Shown: piece after piece, positions 34,776 through 47,400 of the stretch
Layout: each line of letters begins with the position of its first letter
Position numbering within the stretch: position 1 is the first letter of the stretch
NCBI GenBank assembly: GCA_010405405.1
Contig: MU004233.1
Location: 2,389,882 to 2,453,881 of the forward strand
From: Microthyrium microscopicum
Taxonomy: Eukaryota; Ascomycota; Dothideomycetes; Microthyriales; Microthyriaceae
Reading direction: 5' to 3'
Length of the DNA stretch: 64,000 nt
The notes under the pieces: generated by a model
Seen by the model: only the letters and a program-made list of their open reading frames with translations
Told to the model about the DNA's origin: nothing
The model's database searches: none
Translations under genes and position numbers: made by a program

Positions 34776-35288
34776 TTACATGTCATATTCTCGGTCTAGC
34801 GATTCATATCTCCCTAGATGTTGAACAGCCACGTTCATTGCCTCTCTCCTAGGATTCCATTGACGTTCTTCGACATCGTCAGGGTCGTTTAGATCGAAAC
34901 GCCCATCAACCATTTTAAGGTACGGTATGAATGTAGCTATGGGATCGCTAGGATCGTCATCTGCGAAATCCACAAAGCTTTTCAAGGAGCCTTCATCCAA
35001 TACTAGGAATACTGAATTCCTGAAGAAAGTCGGTGGATAGTGATGGCGGTCCTGTCCGTTCCAACGCTCTCGCAGCTGCTGAAGACTGGCATCTTCAAGC
35101 TCTTCCTTGTCTTGAATAAGAGGAAAAGCAAATCGGAGCTCACTTTCATGATGTGTGTCCTCCAGAATCGCTCGTCGAACATAGGGACCGATTCGCTGAA
35201 GAATAGTGTCGAGCCATCTATCCGATTCCTCAGTATACACCGTGCGGTATATCAAATATCCCCAATAGGCTTCGGCGATCGATGTCAT
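34776..35288 (-). CDS. Hypothetical protein with WGYLIYRTVY-type N-terminus
   Basis: An open frame of 170 residues from the ATG at 35288. The frame continues upstream only to a GTG, so a 5' exon is possible. The beginning EAYWGYLIYRTVYTEESDRW resembles a widespread but uncharacterised set of fungal proteins that start with a W-G-(F/Y)-x-I-Y-R motif and are rich in acidic residues. Later segments (FLVLDEGSLKSFVDF, FIPYLKMVDGRFD) are charged and mostly hydrophilic. No signal peptide or catalytic motif is seen. The apparent stop follows directly on a strong GTAAGTATT donor (near 34774), so the true 3' end may lie on another exon around 34670-34700. Confidence 0.5.
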   Translation of the reverse strand: MTSIAEAYWGYLIYRTVYTEESDRWLDTILQRIGPYVRRAILEDTHHESELRFAFPLIQDKEELEDASLQQLRERWNGQDRHHYPPTFFRNSVFLVLDEGSLKSFVDFADDDPSDPIATFIPYLKMVDGRFDLNDPDDVEERQWNPRREAMNVAVQHLGRYESLDREYDM

Positions 35289-38161
35289 TACTGCGATAGC
35301 GAGAAGATAACAAGGTCCAGGAGGGATTTCCTGTTTAAATCCTACACGCGGGTACTTAGCCACAACGTCTGTGGTCTCAAGTGTGAATGGTGAAGAGTTT
35401 AAAGATCGGTTCTTAAACCAGAGTGTGGTAATGAATAAAGATTATTGCCCAGGTGGGCTAGAAGGAACACAGTCTCGCGCAGGTACAGTCTCTAGGCTGT
35501 ATTGTCGAGTTCAAACATCATGGTAAGCCTTGCAGGTAGGCACGAATACGACGAAGCAATAGGGCTGTAGATACAATTGGGAGGCACTGCAATGAATCAG
35601 CAGACCATCCATGCAGTCGATTACTGTGCCGCCAGATATTAAAAGCCTAGGTAGCCTCTATCACCTTCAAGACGTGGCTCCTTTCCAGCGAATTGCATAC
35701 GCCGTATGGTTACTGCATGGGTCCAATCTGTTGGAGGCACATCTATCGGATGAGGTCACAACGACAACATGTCTCGCCCCAACGCTACGATGGATTCCAA
35801 TCACTCATCATCGCACGAATGAGTTCTGCTGAACCCAGTCTCTAGAAATAGTAATATTTTGTTCTGGTCAAGTAAGCTATACCTTGATGTAAAGCCTGAC
35901 ATGCTTCATCACAAAATAGAGTCGCCAAATCAAACCTACTGGTACGAATAAGATAAACTGAGCCATTGGAAGCTACCTATTGAGTTGCAGTCTTTCAGAT
36001 ACTGAAATAACCGTATCTAGCACTAGTGGTCACGTCCAGAGGTCAAACTTCCCCAGAATACGCTCAAGAGATAGACAGCATGCTAAACATCATGGTCAGT
36101 GGTATCGACGCGTCTTACAAGTCTATCGGATGGTCGTGACTTGAGAATCCAGACGAAGCTAAGAACTACAACAGAATAGAGATCTTAAGCAAAAGGCACA
36201 GCTAAGAAACTTATCTCTGACAATTGCACCTACGCACGGTCAATGTTTATGTCCAGAATCATTTGTTTGAAAACATGTTTGATCAGTGTGGAGTTGAGGC
36301 ATAAATAAGCCTCATAAACATTGGTGGCTTGTGCCGCGGCCGCTGTTTTTGCTACGGGTAGAATGTGGAGCTTATTTGCACATCACAATGCGGCGTCGAA
36401 TATCAAAACCTCCAGGCTTGGACCTGTAACATCATCAGGCGCCAAAGGTCGATTCAATAAGTAAAATAATCTGATATTCGTAAGGTTGTTTGGAGAAGAT
36501 CGTGTTCGGATCAGAAAGCGAAGACAGTCTGGGCTTTGAGGTAGATTTTATGGTGATTTGAGAACTAAGCAATGAGCATTTCAGCACTCGGATTGAATAG
36601 AATTATGATTGACACTAACAGTACGTGTTGATGGAGTTCGAGTGTTCAAATGTTGCTCAGGGATGGAGGTTGGAGTTGGGTGGCGTGGAGTTTGGCTAAA
36701 AGGGGAAGGCGCGCCACTTGAAACGGACATGGACGGCTAGAGCCGCACGCCTTCCATCTTCTTTCCTTCTACTTTGCAATCTGATTTGATGCCAGATATT
36801 TCCCAACAACCCTTTTTTGCTCTGATAACGCTGACAAGTTGTTGTCATTGGTCTTACTCGTCGTCTGCTCATCCACTGGAGATGTTTCCAGGGTGGCATA
36901 GCTCGGCGGGCGTTTGACGAAACAAATGCTAGGATTGGCTGGTTGGAGTTACCTTTCATCGTCCAGAATCCCAGGAGTCGGGAAAGGGGCGGGCGGATAG
37001 GAGAACACACACCAAGCTCAACCAAAATCCACTGGTAATTATCCGGTTTTCCCCAATTCTGATGTCTCACATCTTCCAAAATGCTTCCCCTCTGATCCAA
37101 GGAAAAGGTTCGACTTGTGTCGTAGAAGTTGTTGAAAGCCTGTGTGTCCGCGATTCTGCTTGGTACATCGTGTCGTGCATGATGAACTTGTTCCCAGGTG
37201 CATCTGTTGGTTGCATGCTTGTTCCTGCATAATGTCCGAAAGCAGGCGATTCAGCGCTTGCAACTACCGGTACTCTGAGTCTCTGACAAGATTTGAACAT
37301 TTACATGCTTCTGCCTCAGGTCTTGCAAATTGCCCCTGTTGCTCCCACAGGCCACAGTTCACTGCTGCTCAATCCCCTCCTGTAATTTGCCAAACATCTG
37401 AACACGACCATTGACGTTGCTCCCTCCCTGTTCAACAACTGGGCTTTTTTCATTCTCGTGGGGCTGCTGCCCCTGCTCCTCATCTCCCGAAAATAGGAAT
37501 CATGTACATCTCCATTTTCTGTTGGCTGGTTGGTCCACTATTCAATTGGTCCCCTTGGCTCCCAGCTTGACCCTGTCGAACCATGCATCTCTGATTCTCT
37601 GAATGGATCAATGGTTGGAGGTTGAAAATAGCGTACCTGAGTGTTACCAGTCCTGAGCCCAGGTCTCGTGCCTCTCTTCTACGGAGCCTCGCGAGTCGCC
37701 TTGCATTGCACCTAGACTGTCGCACCCACTTCTTTTCTTGTAAGACTAGTCTAGTGTCCGTTGGGGGGCATGGTGATGCCAATCCTTTTTATGCCCAGCC
37801 ATGCCCATCTTCCACCTGACTTTCCTCCTTTGACCCTCCTTTCTGTATCGTGAACTTTGTACGCATTCTTTCCCACTTTCACTCTTTCGCCAGACCGGCT
37901 CTGTCTTTCGTTTGCATCATTGCTCTGCTGCTGCGGTTGCAACCATTACATTCATTCACTTGTGCTGTCATTCATTCAATCAGCCATTGTCATTCATTTA
38001 GCCGGGCTAACAAACCAACAATATCACCTCAAAACCTCACCTGCTGTTGAACAATAACCACTCCCACCCATTGATTTAAAAGCCAACTTTTTAGCATAAA
38101 ACTTCCGGAATTCCTGCATTTCTCCATCATTCAAAAACATATTCTGCATATTACGACAAAA
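35289..38161. other. Long intergenic region upstream of the LPMO-like gene
   Basis: No gene is supported in 2.9 kb. The frame at 36696-37100 (-) is antisense to others and lacks motifs. From about 37300 to 38160 the + strand is CT-rich with many short C/T runs, consistent with a long promoter and 5' leader of the secreted-protein gene that starts at 38162. Confidence 0.4.
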
Positions 38162-39305
38162 ATGATTTCTTACATTTCCGCCTTCAGCGTTCTCGCTGCT
38201 ACCGTCTCCGCACACTCCTGGGTAGAGTGTTCCAACCATGATAACTCCCTTCTCCTCCCATGGATGCAAGGCAATTCCACTTTGAATCCTCCGGTTATCA
38301 TCGATCCTGAAATGCCATGGTACGCCAATTTCTGTCATGGCTATCCCAGAAACAAGAAGAACCCCGTAAGTTCAACACCCTCGATTTATATAATCACCAA
38401 AACTAATAAAACCACAGGGCGACTGGATCGACGAGTCCACAAACTACTCCTGGGATATCATTGACAACGTCTTCAACGGCGGTCCATCTCATCCACCTAA
38501 CACAAACGCCTGCCATGTAAGCTCCCTATTACTCATCTAGCGTCTCACCACCGACTAACACAAATCACAGCCAACTCAGCGCACTCCAACATACCAACCC
38601 AACGCACCCATGGCTTCCGCCGCTCCTGGCGACTCCATCAAGCTCTTCTTCGGCGGTAACGGCCACACCCGCGGCTCCAACGTTCCCGGCGGCGACCCAG
38701 GCATCGTAAACGTCTACTGGAAAGGTGCTCCCGAGCAAGAAATCACCGACGTCTCAGAGTTCACCTCCGCCAACCTTCTCGCGACCGGCGGTTTCGCCGG
38801 CGAAAGCTTCAGCTACCCAGCCGACCCCAACATCAAGACACCAGCCCAAGGCCTCGTCGACAAAGGCAACTGGCTAACCGTCAAGATGCCAGCCGATATG
38901 GCCGCCGGACGCCACATGATGGTCTGGGTCTGGGAAGCACAAGGAAAACCAACCTGGAGCACATGTTTTGATGTCATGGTCGGCGGCAGCGGAAGCGGAA
39001 GTGCGCCCGCTGCCCCAGCATCTTCGTCAAGCCCATCGGCTGCACCAGTACCTGCTGCTGCTGCGAGCTCAGCACCAGCTGCGCCAGCTTATTCGGCTCC
39101 CGCAGCGGCTGCTTCGCCTCTCCCAGCACTTCCATCCGTCGTCGCCGCTCCAGCGCCTGCCGCTCCATCAGCGCCCGTCGCACCGGCGCCAGCTGCACCA
39201 GTCGCGCCACAAGCAGTTCAAGAACCTGCACCATCAGTCTCCGCAAAGCCAAAGACACGTGCGTGCAAAGCGCCACGCAAGCGCAAGGTGGAATTCACCG
39301 CATAG
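38162..39305 (+). CDS. Secreted LPMO-like protein with His-brace start and Ala/Pro-rich tail
   Basis: Model join(38162..38365,38418..38516,38571..39305), 345 residues. The signal peptide (MISYISAFSVLAATVSA) would be cleaved before HSWVECSN, so the mature protein starts with His. A second His lies in FFGGNGHTRG and a conserved end strand reads GKPTWSTCFDVMV. N-terminal His, a second internal His and a Phe/Tyr axial residue form the copper 'histidine brace' of lytic polysaccharide monooxygenases and their relatives. Cysteines (EC, FCHGY, ACH, TCF) suggest two disulphides. From about residue 213 a low-complexity tail of Ala/Pro/Ser (~120 residues) ends in a basic patch (KTRACKAPRKRKVEFTA). I cannot assign a CAZy family. 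A copper-binding non-LPMO protein is the main alternative. Confidence 0.75.
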
Positions 39306-42124
39306 ACTACCACAGGCTCGTGTTCAAAAGAGGAGAATAACAACGCCCTGATGAGTGCTCAGTATGGCAGTGCCTGGAGTTTACGGACGGGGCGGCAAAT
39401 TACTAGAACTGACGTTTTTTTACTGGAGATGGAGGCGGTTTGCAGATGAACCTTGAATTCTATGTATGATACCAGATACTTGTTGGACATTTTGCCTTCT
39501 TGTAGATACTAGGTTATTTTGTTGATTGTTGTTGTTGGCGAGATGTACTTAGTACTATGAAGAATATTAACGATCTTTGATCATCATCCATCTTTTTTTG
39601 CCTTTGCGAAATCTTTTGTGTAGAGTTATGAGTGGCTCGGTGAGTCGTGGGCCCCTGAAGACGATGATGTGAAGTTACGTTTATCAGTGTTGGTCAGTAC
39701 CATTCAGCAGGCTATCCTGGCCTTAGCTGGCAGGTTAAGACGCGGTGAACAGGAACAAAGAGAACGCCGTGGAAAACAGTGTCGGTGGCGGGGAGGTTCG
39801 TGGCGTCAGTGGCCATGGGACTGTTTGGATCCATTGTTTCGTTTCACTCAGCACGCGAGTAGAGATGGACGGCGGTGGAGCGGCGATGCTGGTGGTTGTC
39901 GTTGCATTAGACTGTTGCTTATGGATGATCGCCACAGGGAACCAGGTATGGCAAGTTTAGAGAGCGGGATCTGGTAGTAGGTGAAAGGCAGGGTTGATTT
40001 TAGAATGTGAGCTAAACGAAAAAATTATGTTTTGGAAAGATGTATAATAGAATAGTGAATGCGTGAAACATTTTGTTTTCCATGTTAGTGGATGATTGAG
40101 TACCCATTTGGGTGTAAGCATTTGAGGTCAAATTCCTAGTATCAAGGCTTGGTTTTGGGCTTGCTCGTTCGGTGAAGTGGTTTTTACTATTTACAAAGTA
40201 CGAGCTAGGTAAATGTTTCTAGAAGATCAAGCACATAATATGTAGCTTTTCGTATACGATAGCTTGCGGACGACAGTGACAATAGCGAGAGATATGCAAG
40301 GGCCATAAACAGATGAACACATTGGTAGAGATCAATGATGCTGATGCTTATATCCTTCCCTAAAAACTTGCTTTCTTGTCTATGAACACTCAAACACTAC
40401 TGTTGTCCCTCTATTACTCACCAACTATTAGTGAATACGCAGCATTCTCAAATTATATCCAGACCTACTTGATTTGTTGCTAAATTCCGGGGAAGGCTCG
40501 AGGGAGCAGGAAGAACTCTACTAAGCCTGGCTGATATCTATCAAAATTGACTTTGGAAAGTGACATGCGAATGGCAGATGTATAAGCAGTATGTATTGGT
40601 TTCCTACGTAATTTTAGACCGAAGCTACATATATAATTCATAGCTTTATAACGAGATCATACCTGTAATGGCAACCTTTGTGCCACTACCGTTTATACTT
40701 ATGTAATGCCACAAGAAAAAGTGAAGAGGGCAGGAAGTTTGAACTTTGCAGTCGAAAGAGATTATCATCGACATAACATTGCTAGAACTCAGGTCCATTA
40801 TACTGCTTGTCCTTATATATCGCAAAAATGTATTTTTTATGTCAAGTATTTTGAGCATAGAGAAGAAATCACAATCATTGCAACCTCAATTCCTATGGCG
40901 AGGTCGGTTGCACTTATCATTAAACCTAAAACCAACCTTGCACTATATATACACAAAATCCGGAACCAATTTTCAAGATACAAAAAGGCGTGCGAGTGAG
41001 GCCCTCGTTTGGATCAAATTTGTATGCTTGGTGGATAATACGGCACTAGCCCTAACGGGCGCAAATAACCATTGGTAATTCCAGCCTCTTACAAGGCGAC
41101 GGTTCAATTCCCTCTGGGACACATTTCGACTTTCCGGGTTCAGTTCCCTCTGGGAACCACCTAACCCCCCGATCCACCGGACGAGATAAAAGCCACCGGG
41201 CTTTTCCTCATGGTACACCTCCTACCCACCGAGGGTAGGGGCTGTGTCATGAGTTTTTGCTCTTTTTGTCTGTGGTGGCGGAATTTTGAGGGTTTGTTTT
41301 TTGCTTATTGGTTGCGTCGTCTGCCAGAGAGCGGTTGCTATGGAGGATGGCAGATGGCTTTTTTTTAAGTCTCCTTGGTACGAGTATGAGAAATCTAAGT
41401 CTATTTATCATGAGTCCTACTCGGCTTATGAATAAGCAGGTTATCGTAACGCGATATATATCGTAAAGGTAAAGCATATTTAATAGCAAATAGCTGTTAC
41501 ATCACTGCAGTGCTAGAGTGGAACGTAAGTCGCTCTATTCTTAGATATAGTTTGAATTAATGAGATAAGACATAGAGGCGCCGTTTGAGATAAATATCTT
41601 GAAAAATATAAGTTTTAGTTATGACATGAAATTCTGATATCAAGCTCGTGGGAGCTTCTTGTCAGGTCTGCGGTGAAAGAGGTGTACCGTGCAACATCTC
41701 AAATTACATTATTGTAATTATTTTTGACCGAAACTATGAGATCTATGTTATCTGGACTTTTTTTGGCTCAGGCGTAGTTGGCCTGCCCAAACTGCTGCTC
41801 TGCAGACTGCTGGCAGTGCCAGTCCGCTCCTCGTTGAGTCGTCGTGAATCGTTTTGATTCATTCTGGAGTAAACACCGGCTTACAGATGTGTTTTTTAGT
41901 TCTTAAAGAACGACTATACATCTGAAGATGCCTATGAGCAAGAGATTTTATCGTTAAAATACAATGACGGGTCGGAATCAAAATACTCTCAGAATTAAAC
42001 ACGAGATGAAGTTGGAGATTCAGCCCAGTTCGTGCTGAGTCAGCATCACCCTTCAGTAGTGGCGTTGTACTTTTCCATCCTTGGACCTTCATCTTCGAGA
42101 TACCACAACCTTGAGCCTTTACCC
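39306..42124. other. Long intergenic region with a possible tRNA-derived relic
   Basis: No gene is supported in 2.8 kb. The segment 40200-41000 is AT-rich with short overlapping frames. A tRNA-like patch near 41030-41170 is listed separately. The end of the region should hold the ATP11 promoter. Confidence 0.4.
41055..41160 (+). repeat. Possible tRNA-derived SINE or tRNA fossil with duplicated B-box
   Basis: Two near-identical blocks, GGTTCAATTCCCTCTGGGA (near 41101) and GGTTCAGTTCCCTCTGGGA (near 41139), match the RNA polymerase III B-box (GGTTCRANYCC) and the T-arm of a tRNA. The first is preceded by a short hairpin-like CCTCTTACAAGG where an anticodon arm would be. A clean cloverleaf with acceptor stem and A-box is not seen, so it is not a working tRNA gene as far as I can tell. 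Confidence 0.3.
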
Positions 42125-43126
42125 ATGAAAGTACCTAAGAATCCCTCGATACGACGATTGTTCTTCAAGCCGGGTCTGGTACCTCGGTTTCAACAACGAA
42201 GATGGGCCAAAGTCCAGGATATTCGCATCAATGATGCTCGATTCCTAGCGACACAAGCGACGCAAGAGCGAGTCTTTGAAAAGTATCGCGATAAGCTTTC
42301 GCGCAGGGCAAAAGAGTAAGTACTGAATCAAGACCTCTACGAACGATTCTTACAAAGTCCTAGAGAAGGTCACCACGATGTTGGATCCTTGCGCAAAGCA
42401 TACGAGGCTAAAATCGAAGCCTTGAAGAACGATGCCTCCTTAGCCTCCAAGAAGACATTAACCAAAAACACAGACGAAACCACAACACAAATACCCTTCT
42501 CCCCTCCACCGCCGCCAGAACCACAATCCCCCAAAGTCGTTGCACCGAAGACCAGCGATGTGCCTGGCGTCAAAACTCTTTCATCCTTCATCGATCTCGA
42601 CAAAACCAAAGCGCTTCCACCCAAAGAGATAGAATACATATGGCGTCTCCGCCACGCCAAAGATGCCAACTCTCTCTGCGCCGTAATACCTGGTCCAACC
42701 TACGCACACCTGTCACTCCTGGCGCGCAAACATCCGCAATTCGTCCTCCCCGTGCCTCGCGAAGGCCAAGGAGCGGAAATTCACTTCCTCCAATGGACAT
42801 TCCCGCATCCGGACACAGCGACCGTACTATTCACGCAACTAGCAGAATACAAGCTGCGCGGCGAATATGCTAGTCCGCATACGACTGTGAGCCTGCACTC
42901 GGAATTACTTGTGCCGAAAGGACTTGTGCTGGCGCAAGGAAATGTACAGGACGAGCGCGGGATGACGGTCGAGGATGGAAGGTGGTTGTTGATGTGTCTG
43001 CAGAAGTTTTATGGACCGCAGGCGGGTGAGGATGGTCTGAGGAGAAGGAAGTTGTTGGAGCAATTCTCAAACGGAGATTCAGGGTTCTCGATCCAGGAGT
43101 TGCTGGATGAGGCTGAGCGATTCTAG
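42125..43126 (+). CDS. atp11: Mitochondrial F1-ATPase assembly factor ATP11
   Basis: Model join(42125..42315,42358..43126), 319 residues; one 42-bp intron in phase 2. The start MKVPKNPSIRRLFFKP, then RFQQRRWAKVQ, is basic and amphipathic, as expected for a mitochondrial targeting sequence. The family signature is clear: VKTLSSFIDLDKTKALPPKE, IEYIWRLRHAKD, then the LPVPREGQGAEIHFLQWTF and TQLAEYKLRGEYASPHTTVSL segments. Atp11 is a matrix chaperone that binds unassembled F1 beta subunits. A Pro-rich linker (PFSPPPPPEPQSP) lies between the targeting region and the conserved domain. The gene stands alone between two gene-poor stretches. Confidence 0.95.
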
Positions 43127-44405
43127 GATCGTACCTCTAGGATGATGAGGGAGACCCGCGTGGGATGGGCGACAACAACGATACCCGAAGATCTAAGCCT
43201 TGAACCGCGCAGGCATTTGCGGGATGTATGATAGAGTAGGGTGTAAGCATTATTTTTTTCTCCACATACAGCATAAAGTCAACGAACAGCATATACGCAT
43301 CCCGAGATATCTTGGATTTTCTTGTTTGACAGTCATGAATCAAAAATGTTAGTCAATGAACCAAAATACTCCTGACAGGCATTAGACATTGAAACACGTT
43401 GTAATGTTTACAGTAGCATTGTGCATAATTTCTTTTCATCAGGGCATCCTGGAATTGCTTGATATAGCAAAATGTCTACGCCGCGGATAGGCTACAACAG
43501 TACTGAAACATATATGATCGCGTGGTGTTTGTCTTCGGAAAGCAGTTCATGGCTCGTAAGGCTGAGCCAAAAGCTTCCATATCTATTGGACTGGAAGTAT
43601 GCGGGATCAAGAGGTACAAGTTTGGTATCAAGTTGGGAGCGGGTGAACCAACGCCCTAATCTAGGAAGATTGATGACGTGCAGGGATTGGGGAAGGAGCG
43701 CAGGAAAGACAAGGCAGTTTCGACTGTTGGTTCTTTCCTTTTCAGCTTTGTACCAGGAGACAAGTTGCAAAGTAATCTTTGATAGATATCGGCTGGAATA
43801 GAAGCAGTCAAGGTGAAATAGAAATAGGTCAACAAACATTAAATAGCTTGTATTAGTTACAGATCCTCTGCATCAACTACTACAGTATCGCAGTGCAGTA
43901 GCTACGCAACAACGACTGGCCACAGTCGACTGCGACCTGCATGGGGACAACTCCGTACAACATAACCTCACGGACCCACCACGCGCCCTGCACCACTCTG
44001 TAATTTATCGCCATCCATTGCATCCTAAGCTGCTTCTCCACTGTCTACCTGCATCCCTCTACCTCCACTCTACTACTACTACCTGTTTGCGCCTATCATC
44101 CTCCTATTATCCGCCCTCGAATCCTCATTACCTCTAACCTCAATCCTACAACTCCACATCTGCGACCGTGCCCCTCCACGCCCTCATCAGACTACATCTC
44201 AGCGTCGCCAACAATACTATCCCATCTCAGCTGCCTCTACATACCCCAGACCTCCTTTTCCCTCTTCAACAGAGTCCGGCGCCTACAATACATTCATCAT
44301 CTCACTCCACTTGCTTGGATAGCTATTGGAGAGTCTCAACGCGCCAGCCGCGAAAGCTGGCGTCTTCCTCCGCTTCGTCGCGCTCTCACGTTCACATTCG
44401 CCTGA
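43127..44405. other. Intergenic region and leader of the ArfGAP gene
   Basis: About 1.3 kb. Opposing frames at 43472-43839 have no family features. From about 43980 to 44400 the + strand is CT-rich (repeated CTAC/CTCC), consistent with a promoter and 5' leader of the gene beginning at 44406. Confidence 0.45.
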
Positions 44406-47400
44406 ATGGGCAATATAACGAGTAGACCTGGGGAGGATAGTGGGGGATCAGTATATTTACGAGATCAGACGCGCTGTACGTTCTGAGAATCGGGTTCGTA
44501 GCTGCAGTAGCTAACATCTGATTAGTTGCCATCTCTGGAATCACGATTACAAATGCGCGTAATAAAGTACTCCTCCATATTACTCCAAACGAATACCCGG
44601 CGACGCGCTATGTACCGAAAAGAGACAGCGCAGATGACCCACCTGTCGAGTTTATACAAGTATGCTACTTCATGCCATGCGCTCGTCAAACTAACAATGC
44701 TTAGGACCCTGATGCTTCCCCCTCCGCCGGGCCTTCGTTTCTCTTGAAATTACAAAACGAGGATGACTTGATATTCAATTTCTCATTCATCGTACGGCAG
44801 CAACAAGATCAGCAGTCGAATACCTCTGCCCCATCCTCCCTCGATACTTCTATAAATGGCTTGACCTTCATCTTCGCCGCAACGCCAAAAGATCTTGACA
44901 ATCTGGTTACCAACGAGCTCCATGCCGATCCAAATTTACATAAGAACAATCCAAATGTCCAACTTGTTGGCGATTACTCCACCAATGGCAACGGCTCAGT
45001 ACAATTCTCATATACTTGGAGATGGAAGCCTCCGCGGGCTGCTGAAGAGCGTGTAAAGGGCTGGAGAAACTGCTGTAGTGTATGTAGACCAACACAGTTT
45101 GCTTCAAGATATACTGACATACCAATTAGTTTGTTGAATACGACCAGAGAAATCATCGGCTTGATCCGCTGGTATCATTCCAGTTTTGGGTCAATAGTAA
45201 GCTCTGACGTCAAGTCTTATGAATTCGGCTAATTGATCGTAGACGCACGACCTTCAAGTAGTCAAAAATCGCCAATTCGCTTAGATCCCGGAAGTACAGT
45301 TCGGTTAAGAGTTCCTTCAGCGCAATCTATAGAGTCTCGGATCAGCGACTCTGATGATGGTGGGACATCCAATAGAGATGGTTTCCCAGTCTCACCTGGC
45401 TTTGATGTGATAGCGGAAGATCCCATGAATTTGGAGCATACAGTAACTGGAACAACTGCTGCATCTGTCAAGCTAGACGTCAATTGTCGACGGCCGGGCG
45501 ATGATATAACAGCAGCCGAAGATGGGCCTTTGTTCAGGGCCACCATGAAAGCTATGGAATCGAAAACATCAAATATGCGGACACGATGGAAAAAGGTGAT
45601 GAGACAAGCTGAGATTGCCTACAACACACAACAAATTCGTAATGATGCTATTGATTCGTTGCTTGAGGCTCTTCGAGAAGCGGCAGTTTCAAACGCAAAT
45701 GCCGTTCAGCCAGCCATGGAACACTACTTTGACAAAATTGCCAAGGAGATCCTTCAGAACGACAGAAGAAATACCCGAGAGCTTCAAAAGCTCATAGTCG
45801 AACCAATCTCAAGACTTTACGCTCTGGATATCAAACAGGCTGACCAGAAGAAGCGGGACTTTGACGAAGAATCCAAAGAATACTACTCCTTTGTGAGTAG
45901 GTATCTTGGTCAAAGGCAGGATTCTCTCAAGGAGAAAAAGCGGATCGAAACAGACACCAAGTACCAAACTCGGCGAACGAGATTTGAGCTCAAGCGTCTT
46001 GATTACTCTTCATATCTTCAAGATCTACACGGAGGACGAAAGGATCAAGAAATTCTATCAAATTTGACAAGGTTCGCTGACTCACAAGCGAAAGGCTACA
46101 TAGACACTGCCAAGAAGATTGATGCGTTCCTGCCTCAACTTGAAGCTCTCAATTCTGAAGTCAGACAGGCCGATAATGCGTTCAAGATGCATAGATCGGA
46201 GCGAGAAGAAAAGCGACGTGCCCTAGAAAAGAGTATCCCCACAGCTCAGGATTCAGAGGGAGTGTATCAGGGACCAACATCTGGCCAGTATTCCAACGGG
46301 ACTAATACTTCGCAACCAGCCGTGGACAACAACTCTCGCAACTTACCCATTGGCCGCAGTCAAAGCCAATCGGTCCAAGTATCAAGTGCTTTTGGGTCTT
46401 TATCGAGCAATACCTCAGGACAAGGAGGCGGGTTATCTAGTAGTCCCAGCAACAAGTTCAAGGGTATTCGAGATTTAGAAGAGCGAGATTATGCTGCCAT
46501 GAATGATGCTGGTGGTAATGCTGCTCAAAGAAAAGAGGGTCTAGTTTGGGCACTCAGTCGGCCTGGACTGCATATTGATCCAAGAGGATTGAACAAGCAA
46601 GCTTGGCACAAGTAAGTTATGTCAGTCTCGCCTTACGATCTCGCTAATAGCCATATAGGTTTTGGATCGTACTTGATCAAGGCAAATTATCCGAGTATAC
46701 CAACTGGAAGCAAAAGCTGGACCTCCACATGGACCCGATCGACCTCCGGATAGCGTCAGTCCGCGAAGCCAGAAATGCCGACCGCCGCTTCTGCTTTGAA
46801 GTCGTCACTCCTAATTTCACCCGTGTATATCAAGCGACCTCTGAAGAAGATATGAAATCCTGGATCTATACTATTAATAACGCACTACAGAGTGCCGTTG
46901 AGAGTAGAGACGACTCTCAACCTGTATCACTAGACTCTCCATCCGGTTCTATTCGAAAAGATTTTGCCACAGCATTGACTGGCAAGAGCAATTCTCAAAG
47001 ATTCAATCGCGACTATTCTGGACACAAAGTCGGTCGGCACGCTACGGTTGGTGATAGGCCACCAAACCGTGTTCAAATTGAACCAAATGAGAGTTCACTG
47101 AAGCTTCTTGAAAAGCTGAAAGAAGCGGATGAAAGCAACAGATTCTGCGCTGATTGTGGATCCGAGAGCAAAGTTGATTGGGTCTCTATCAATTTGAGCG
47201 TCATCATTTGCATCGAGTGTAGTGGTATACATCGATCCCTAGGCACCCATGTGTCCAAGGTTCGATCACTTACACTTGATCCAAACGCTTTTACCCAAGA
47301 CGTTGTTGAGATCCTTCTCACTCTCGGCAACCGGACAAGCAACAACGTATGGGAAGCCAAGCTAGACCGCGCTCTTAAGCCAAATCCCCAGTCTTCTCGC

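Noticed and set aside
36696-37100. 134-codon minus-strand frame
   Set aside because: Arg/Trp-rich composition without any family pattern; overlaps other frames in a promoter-like region.
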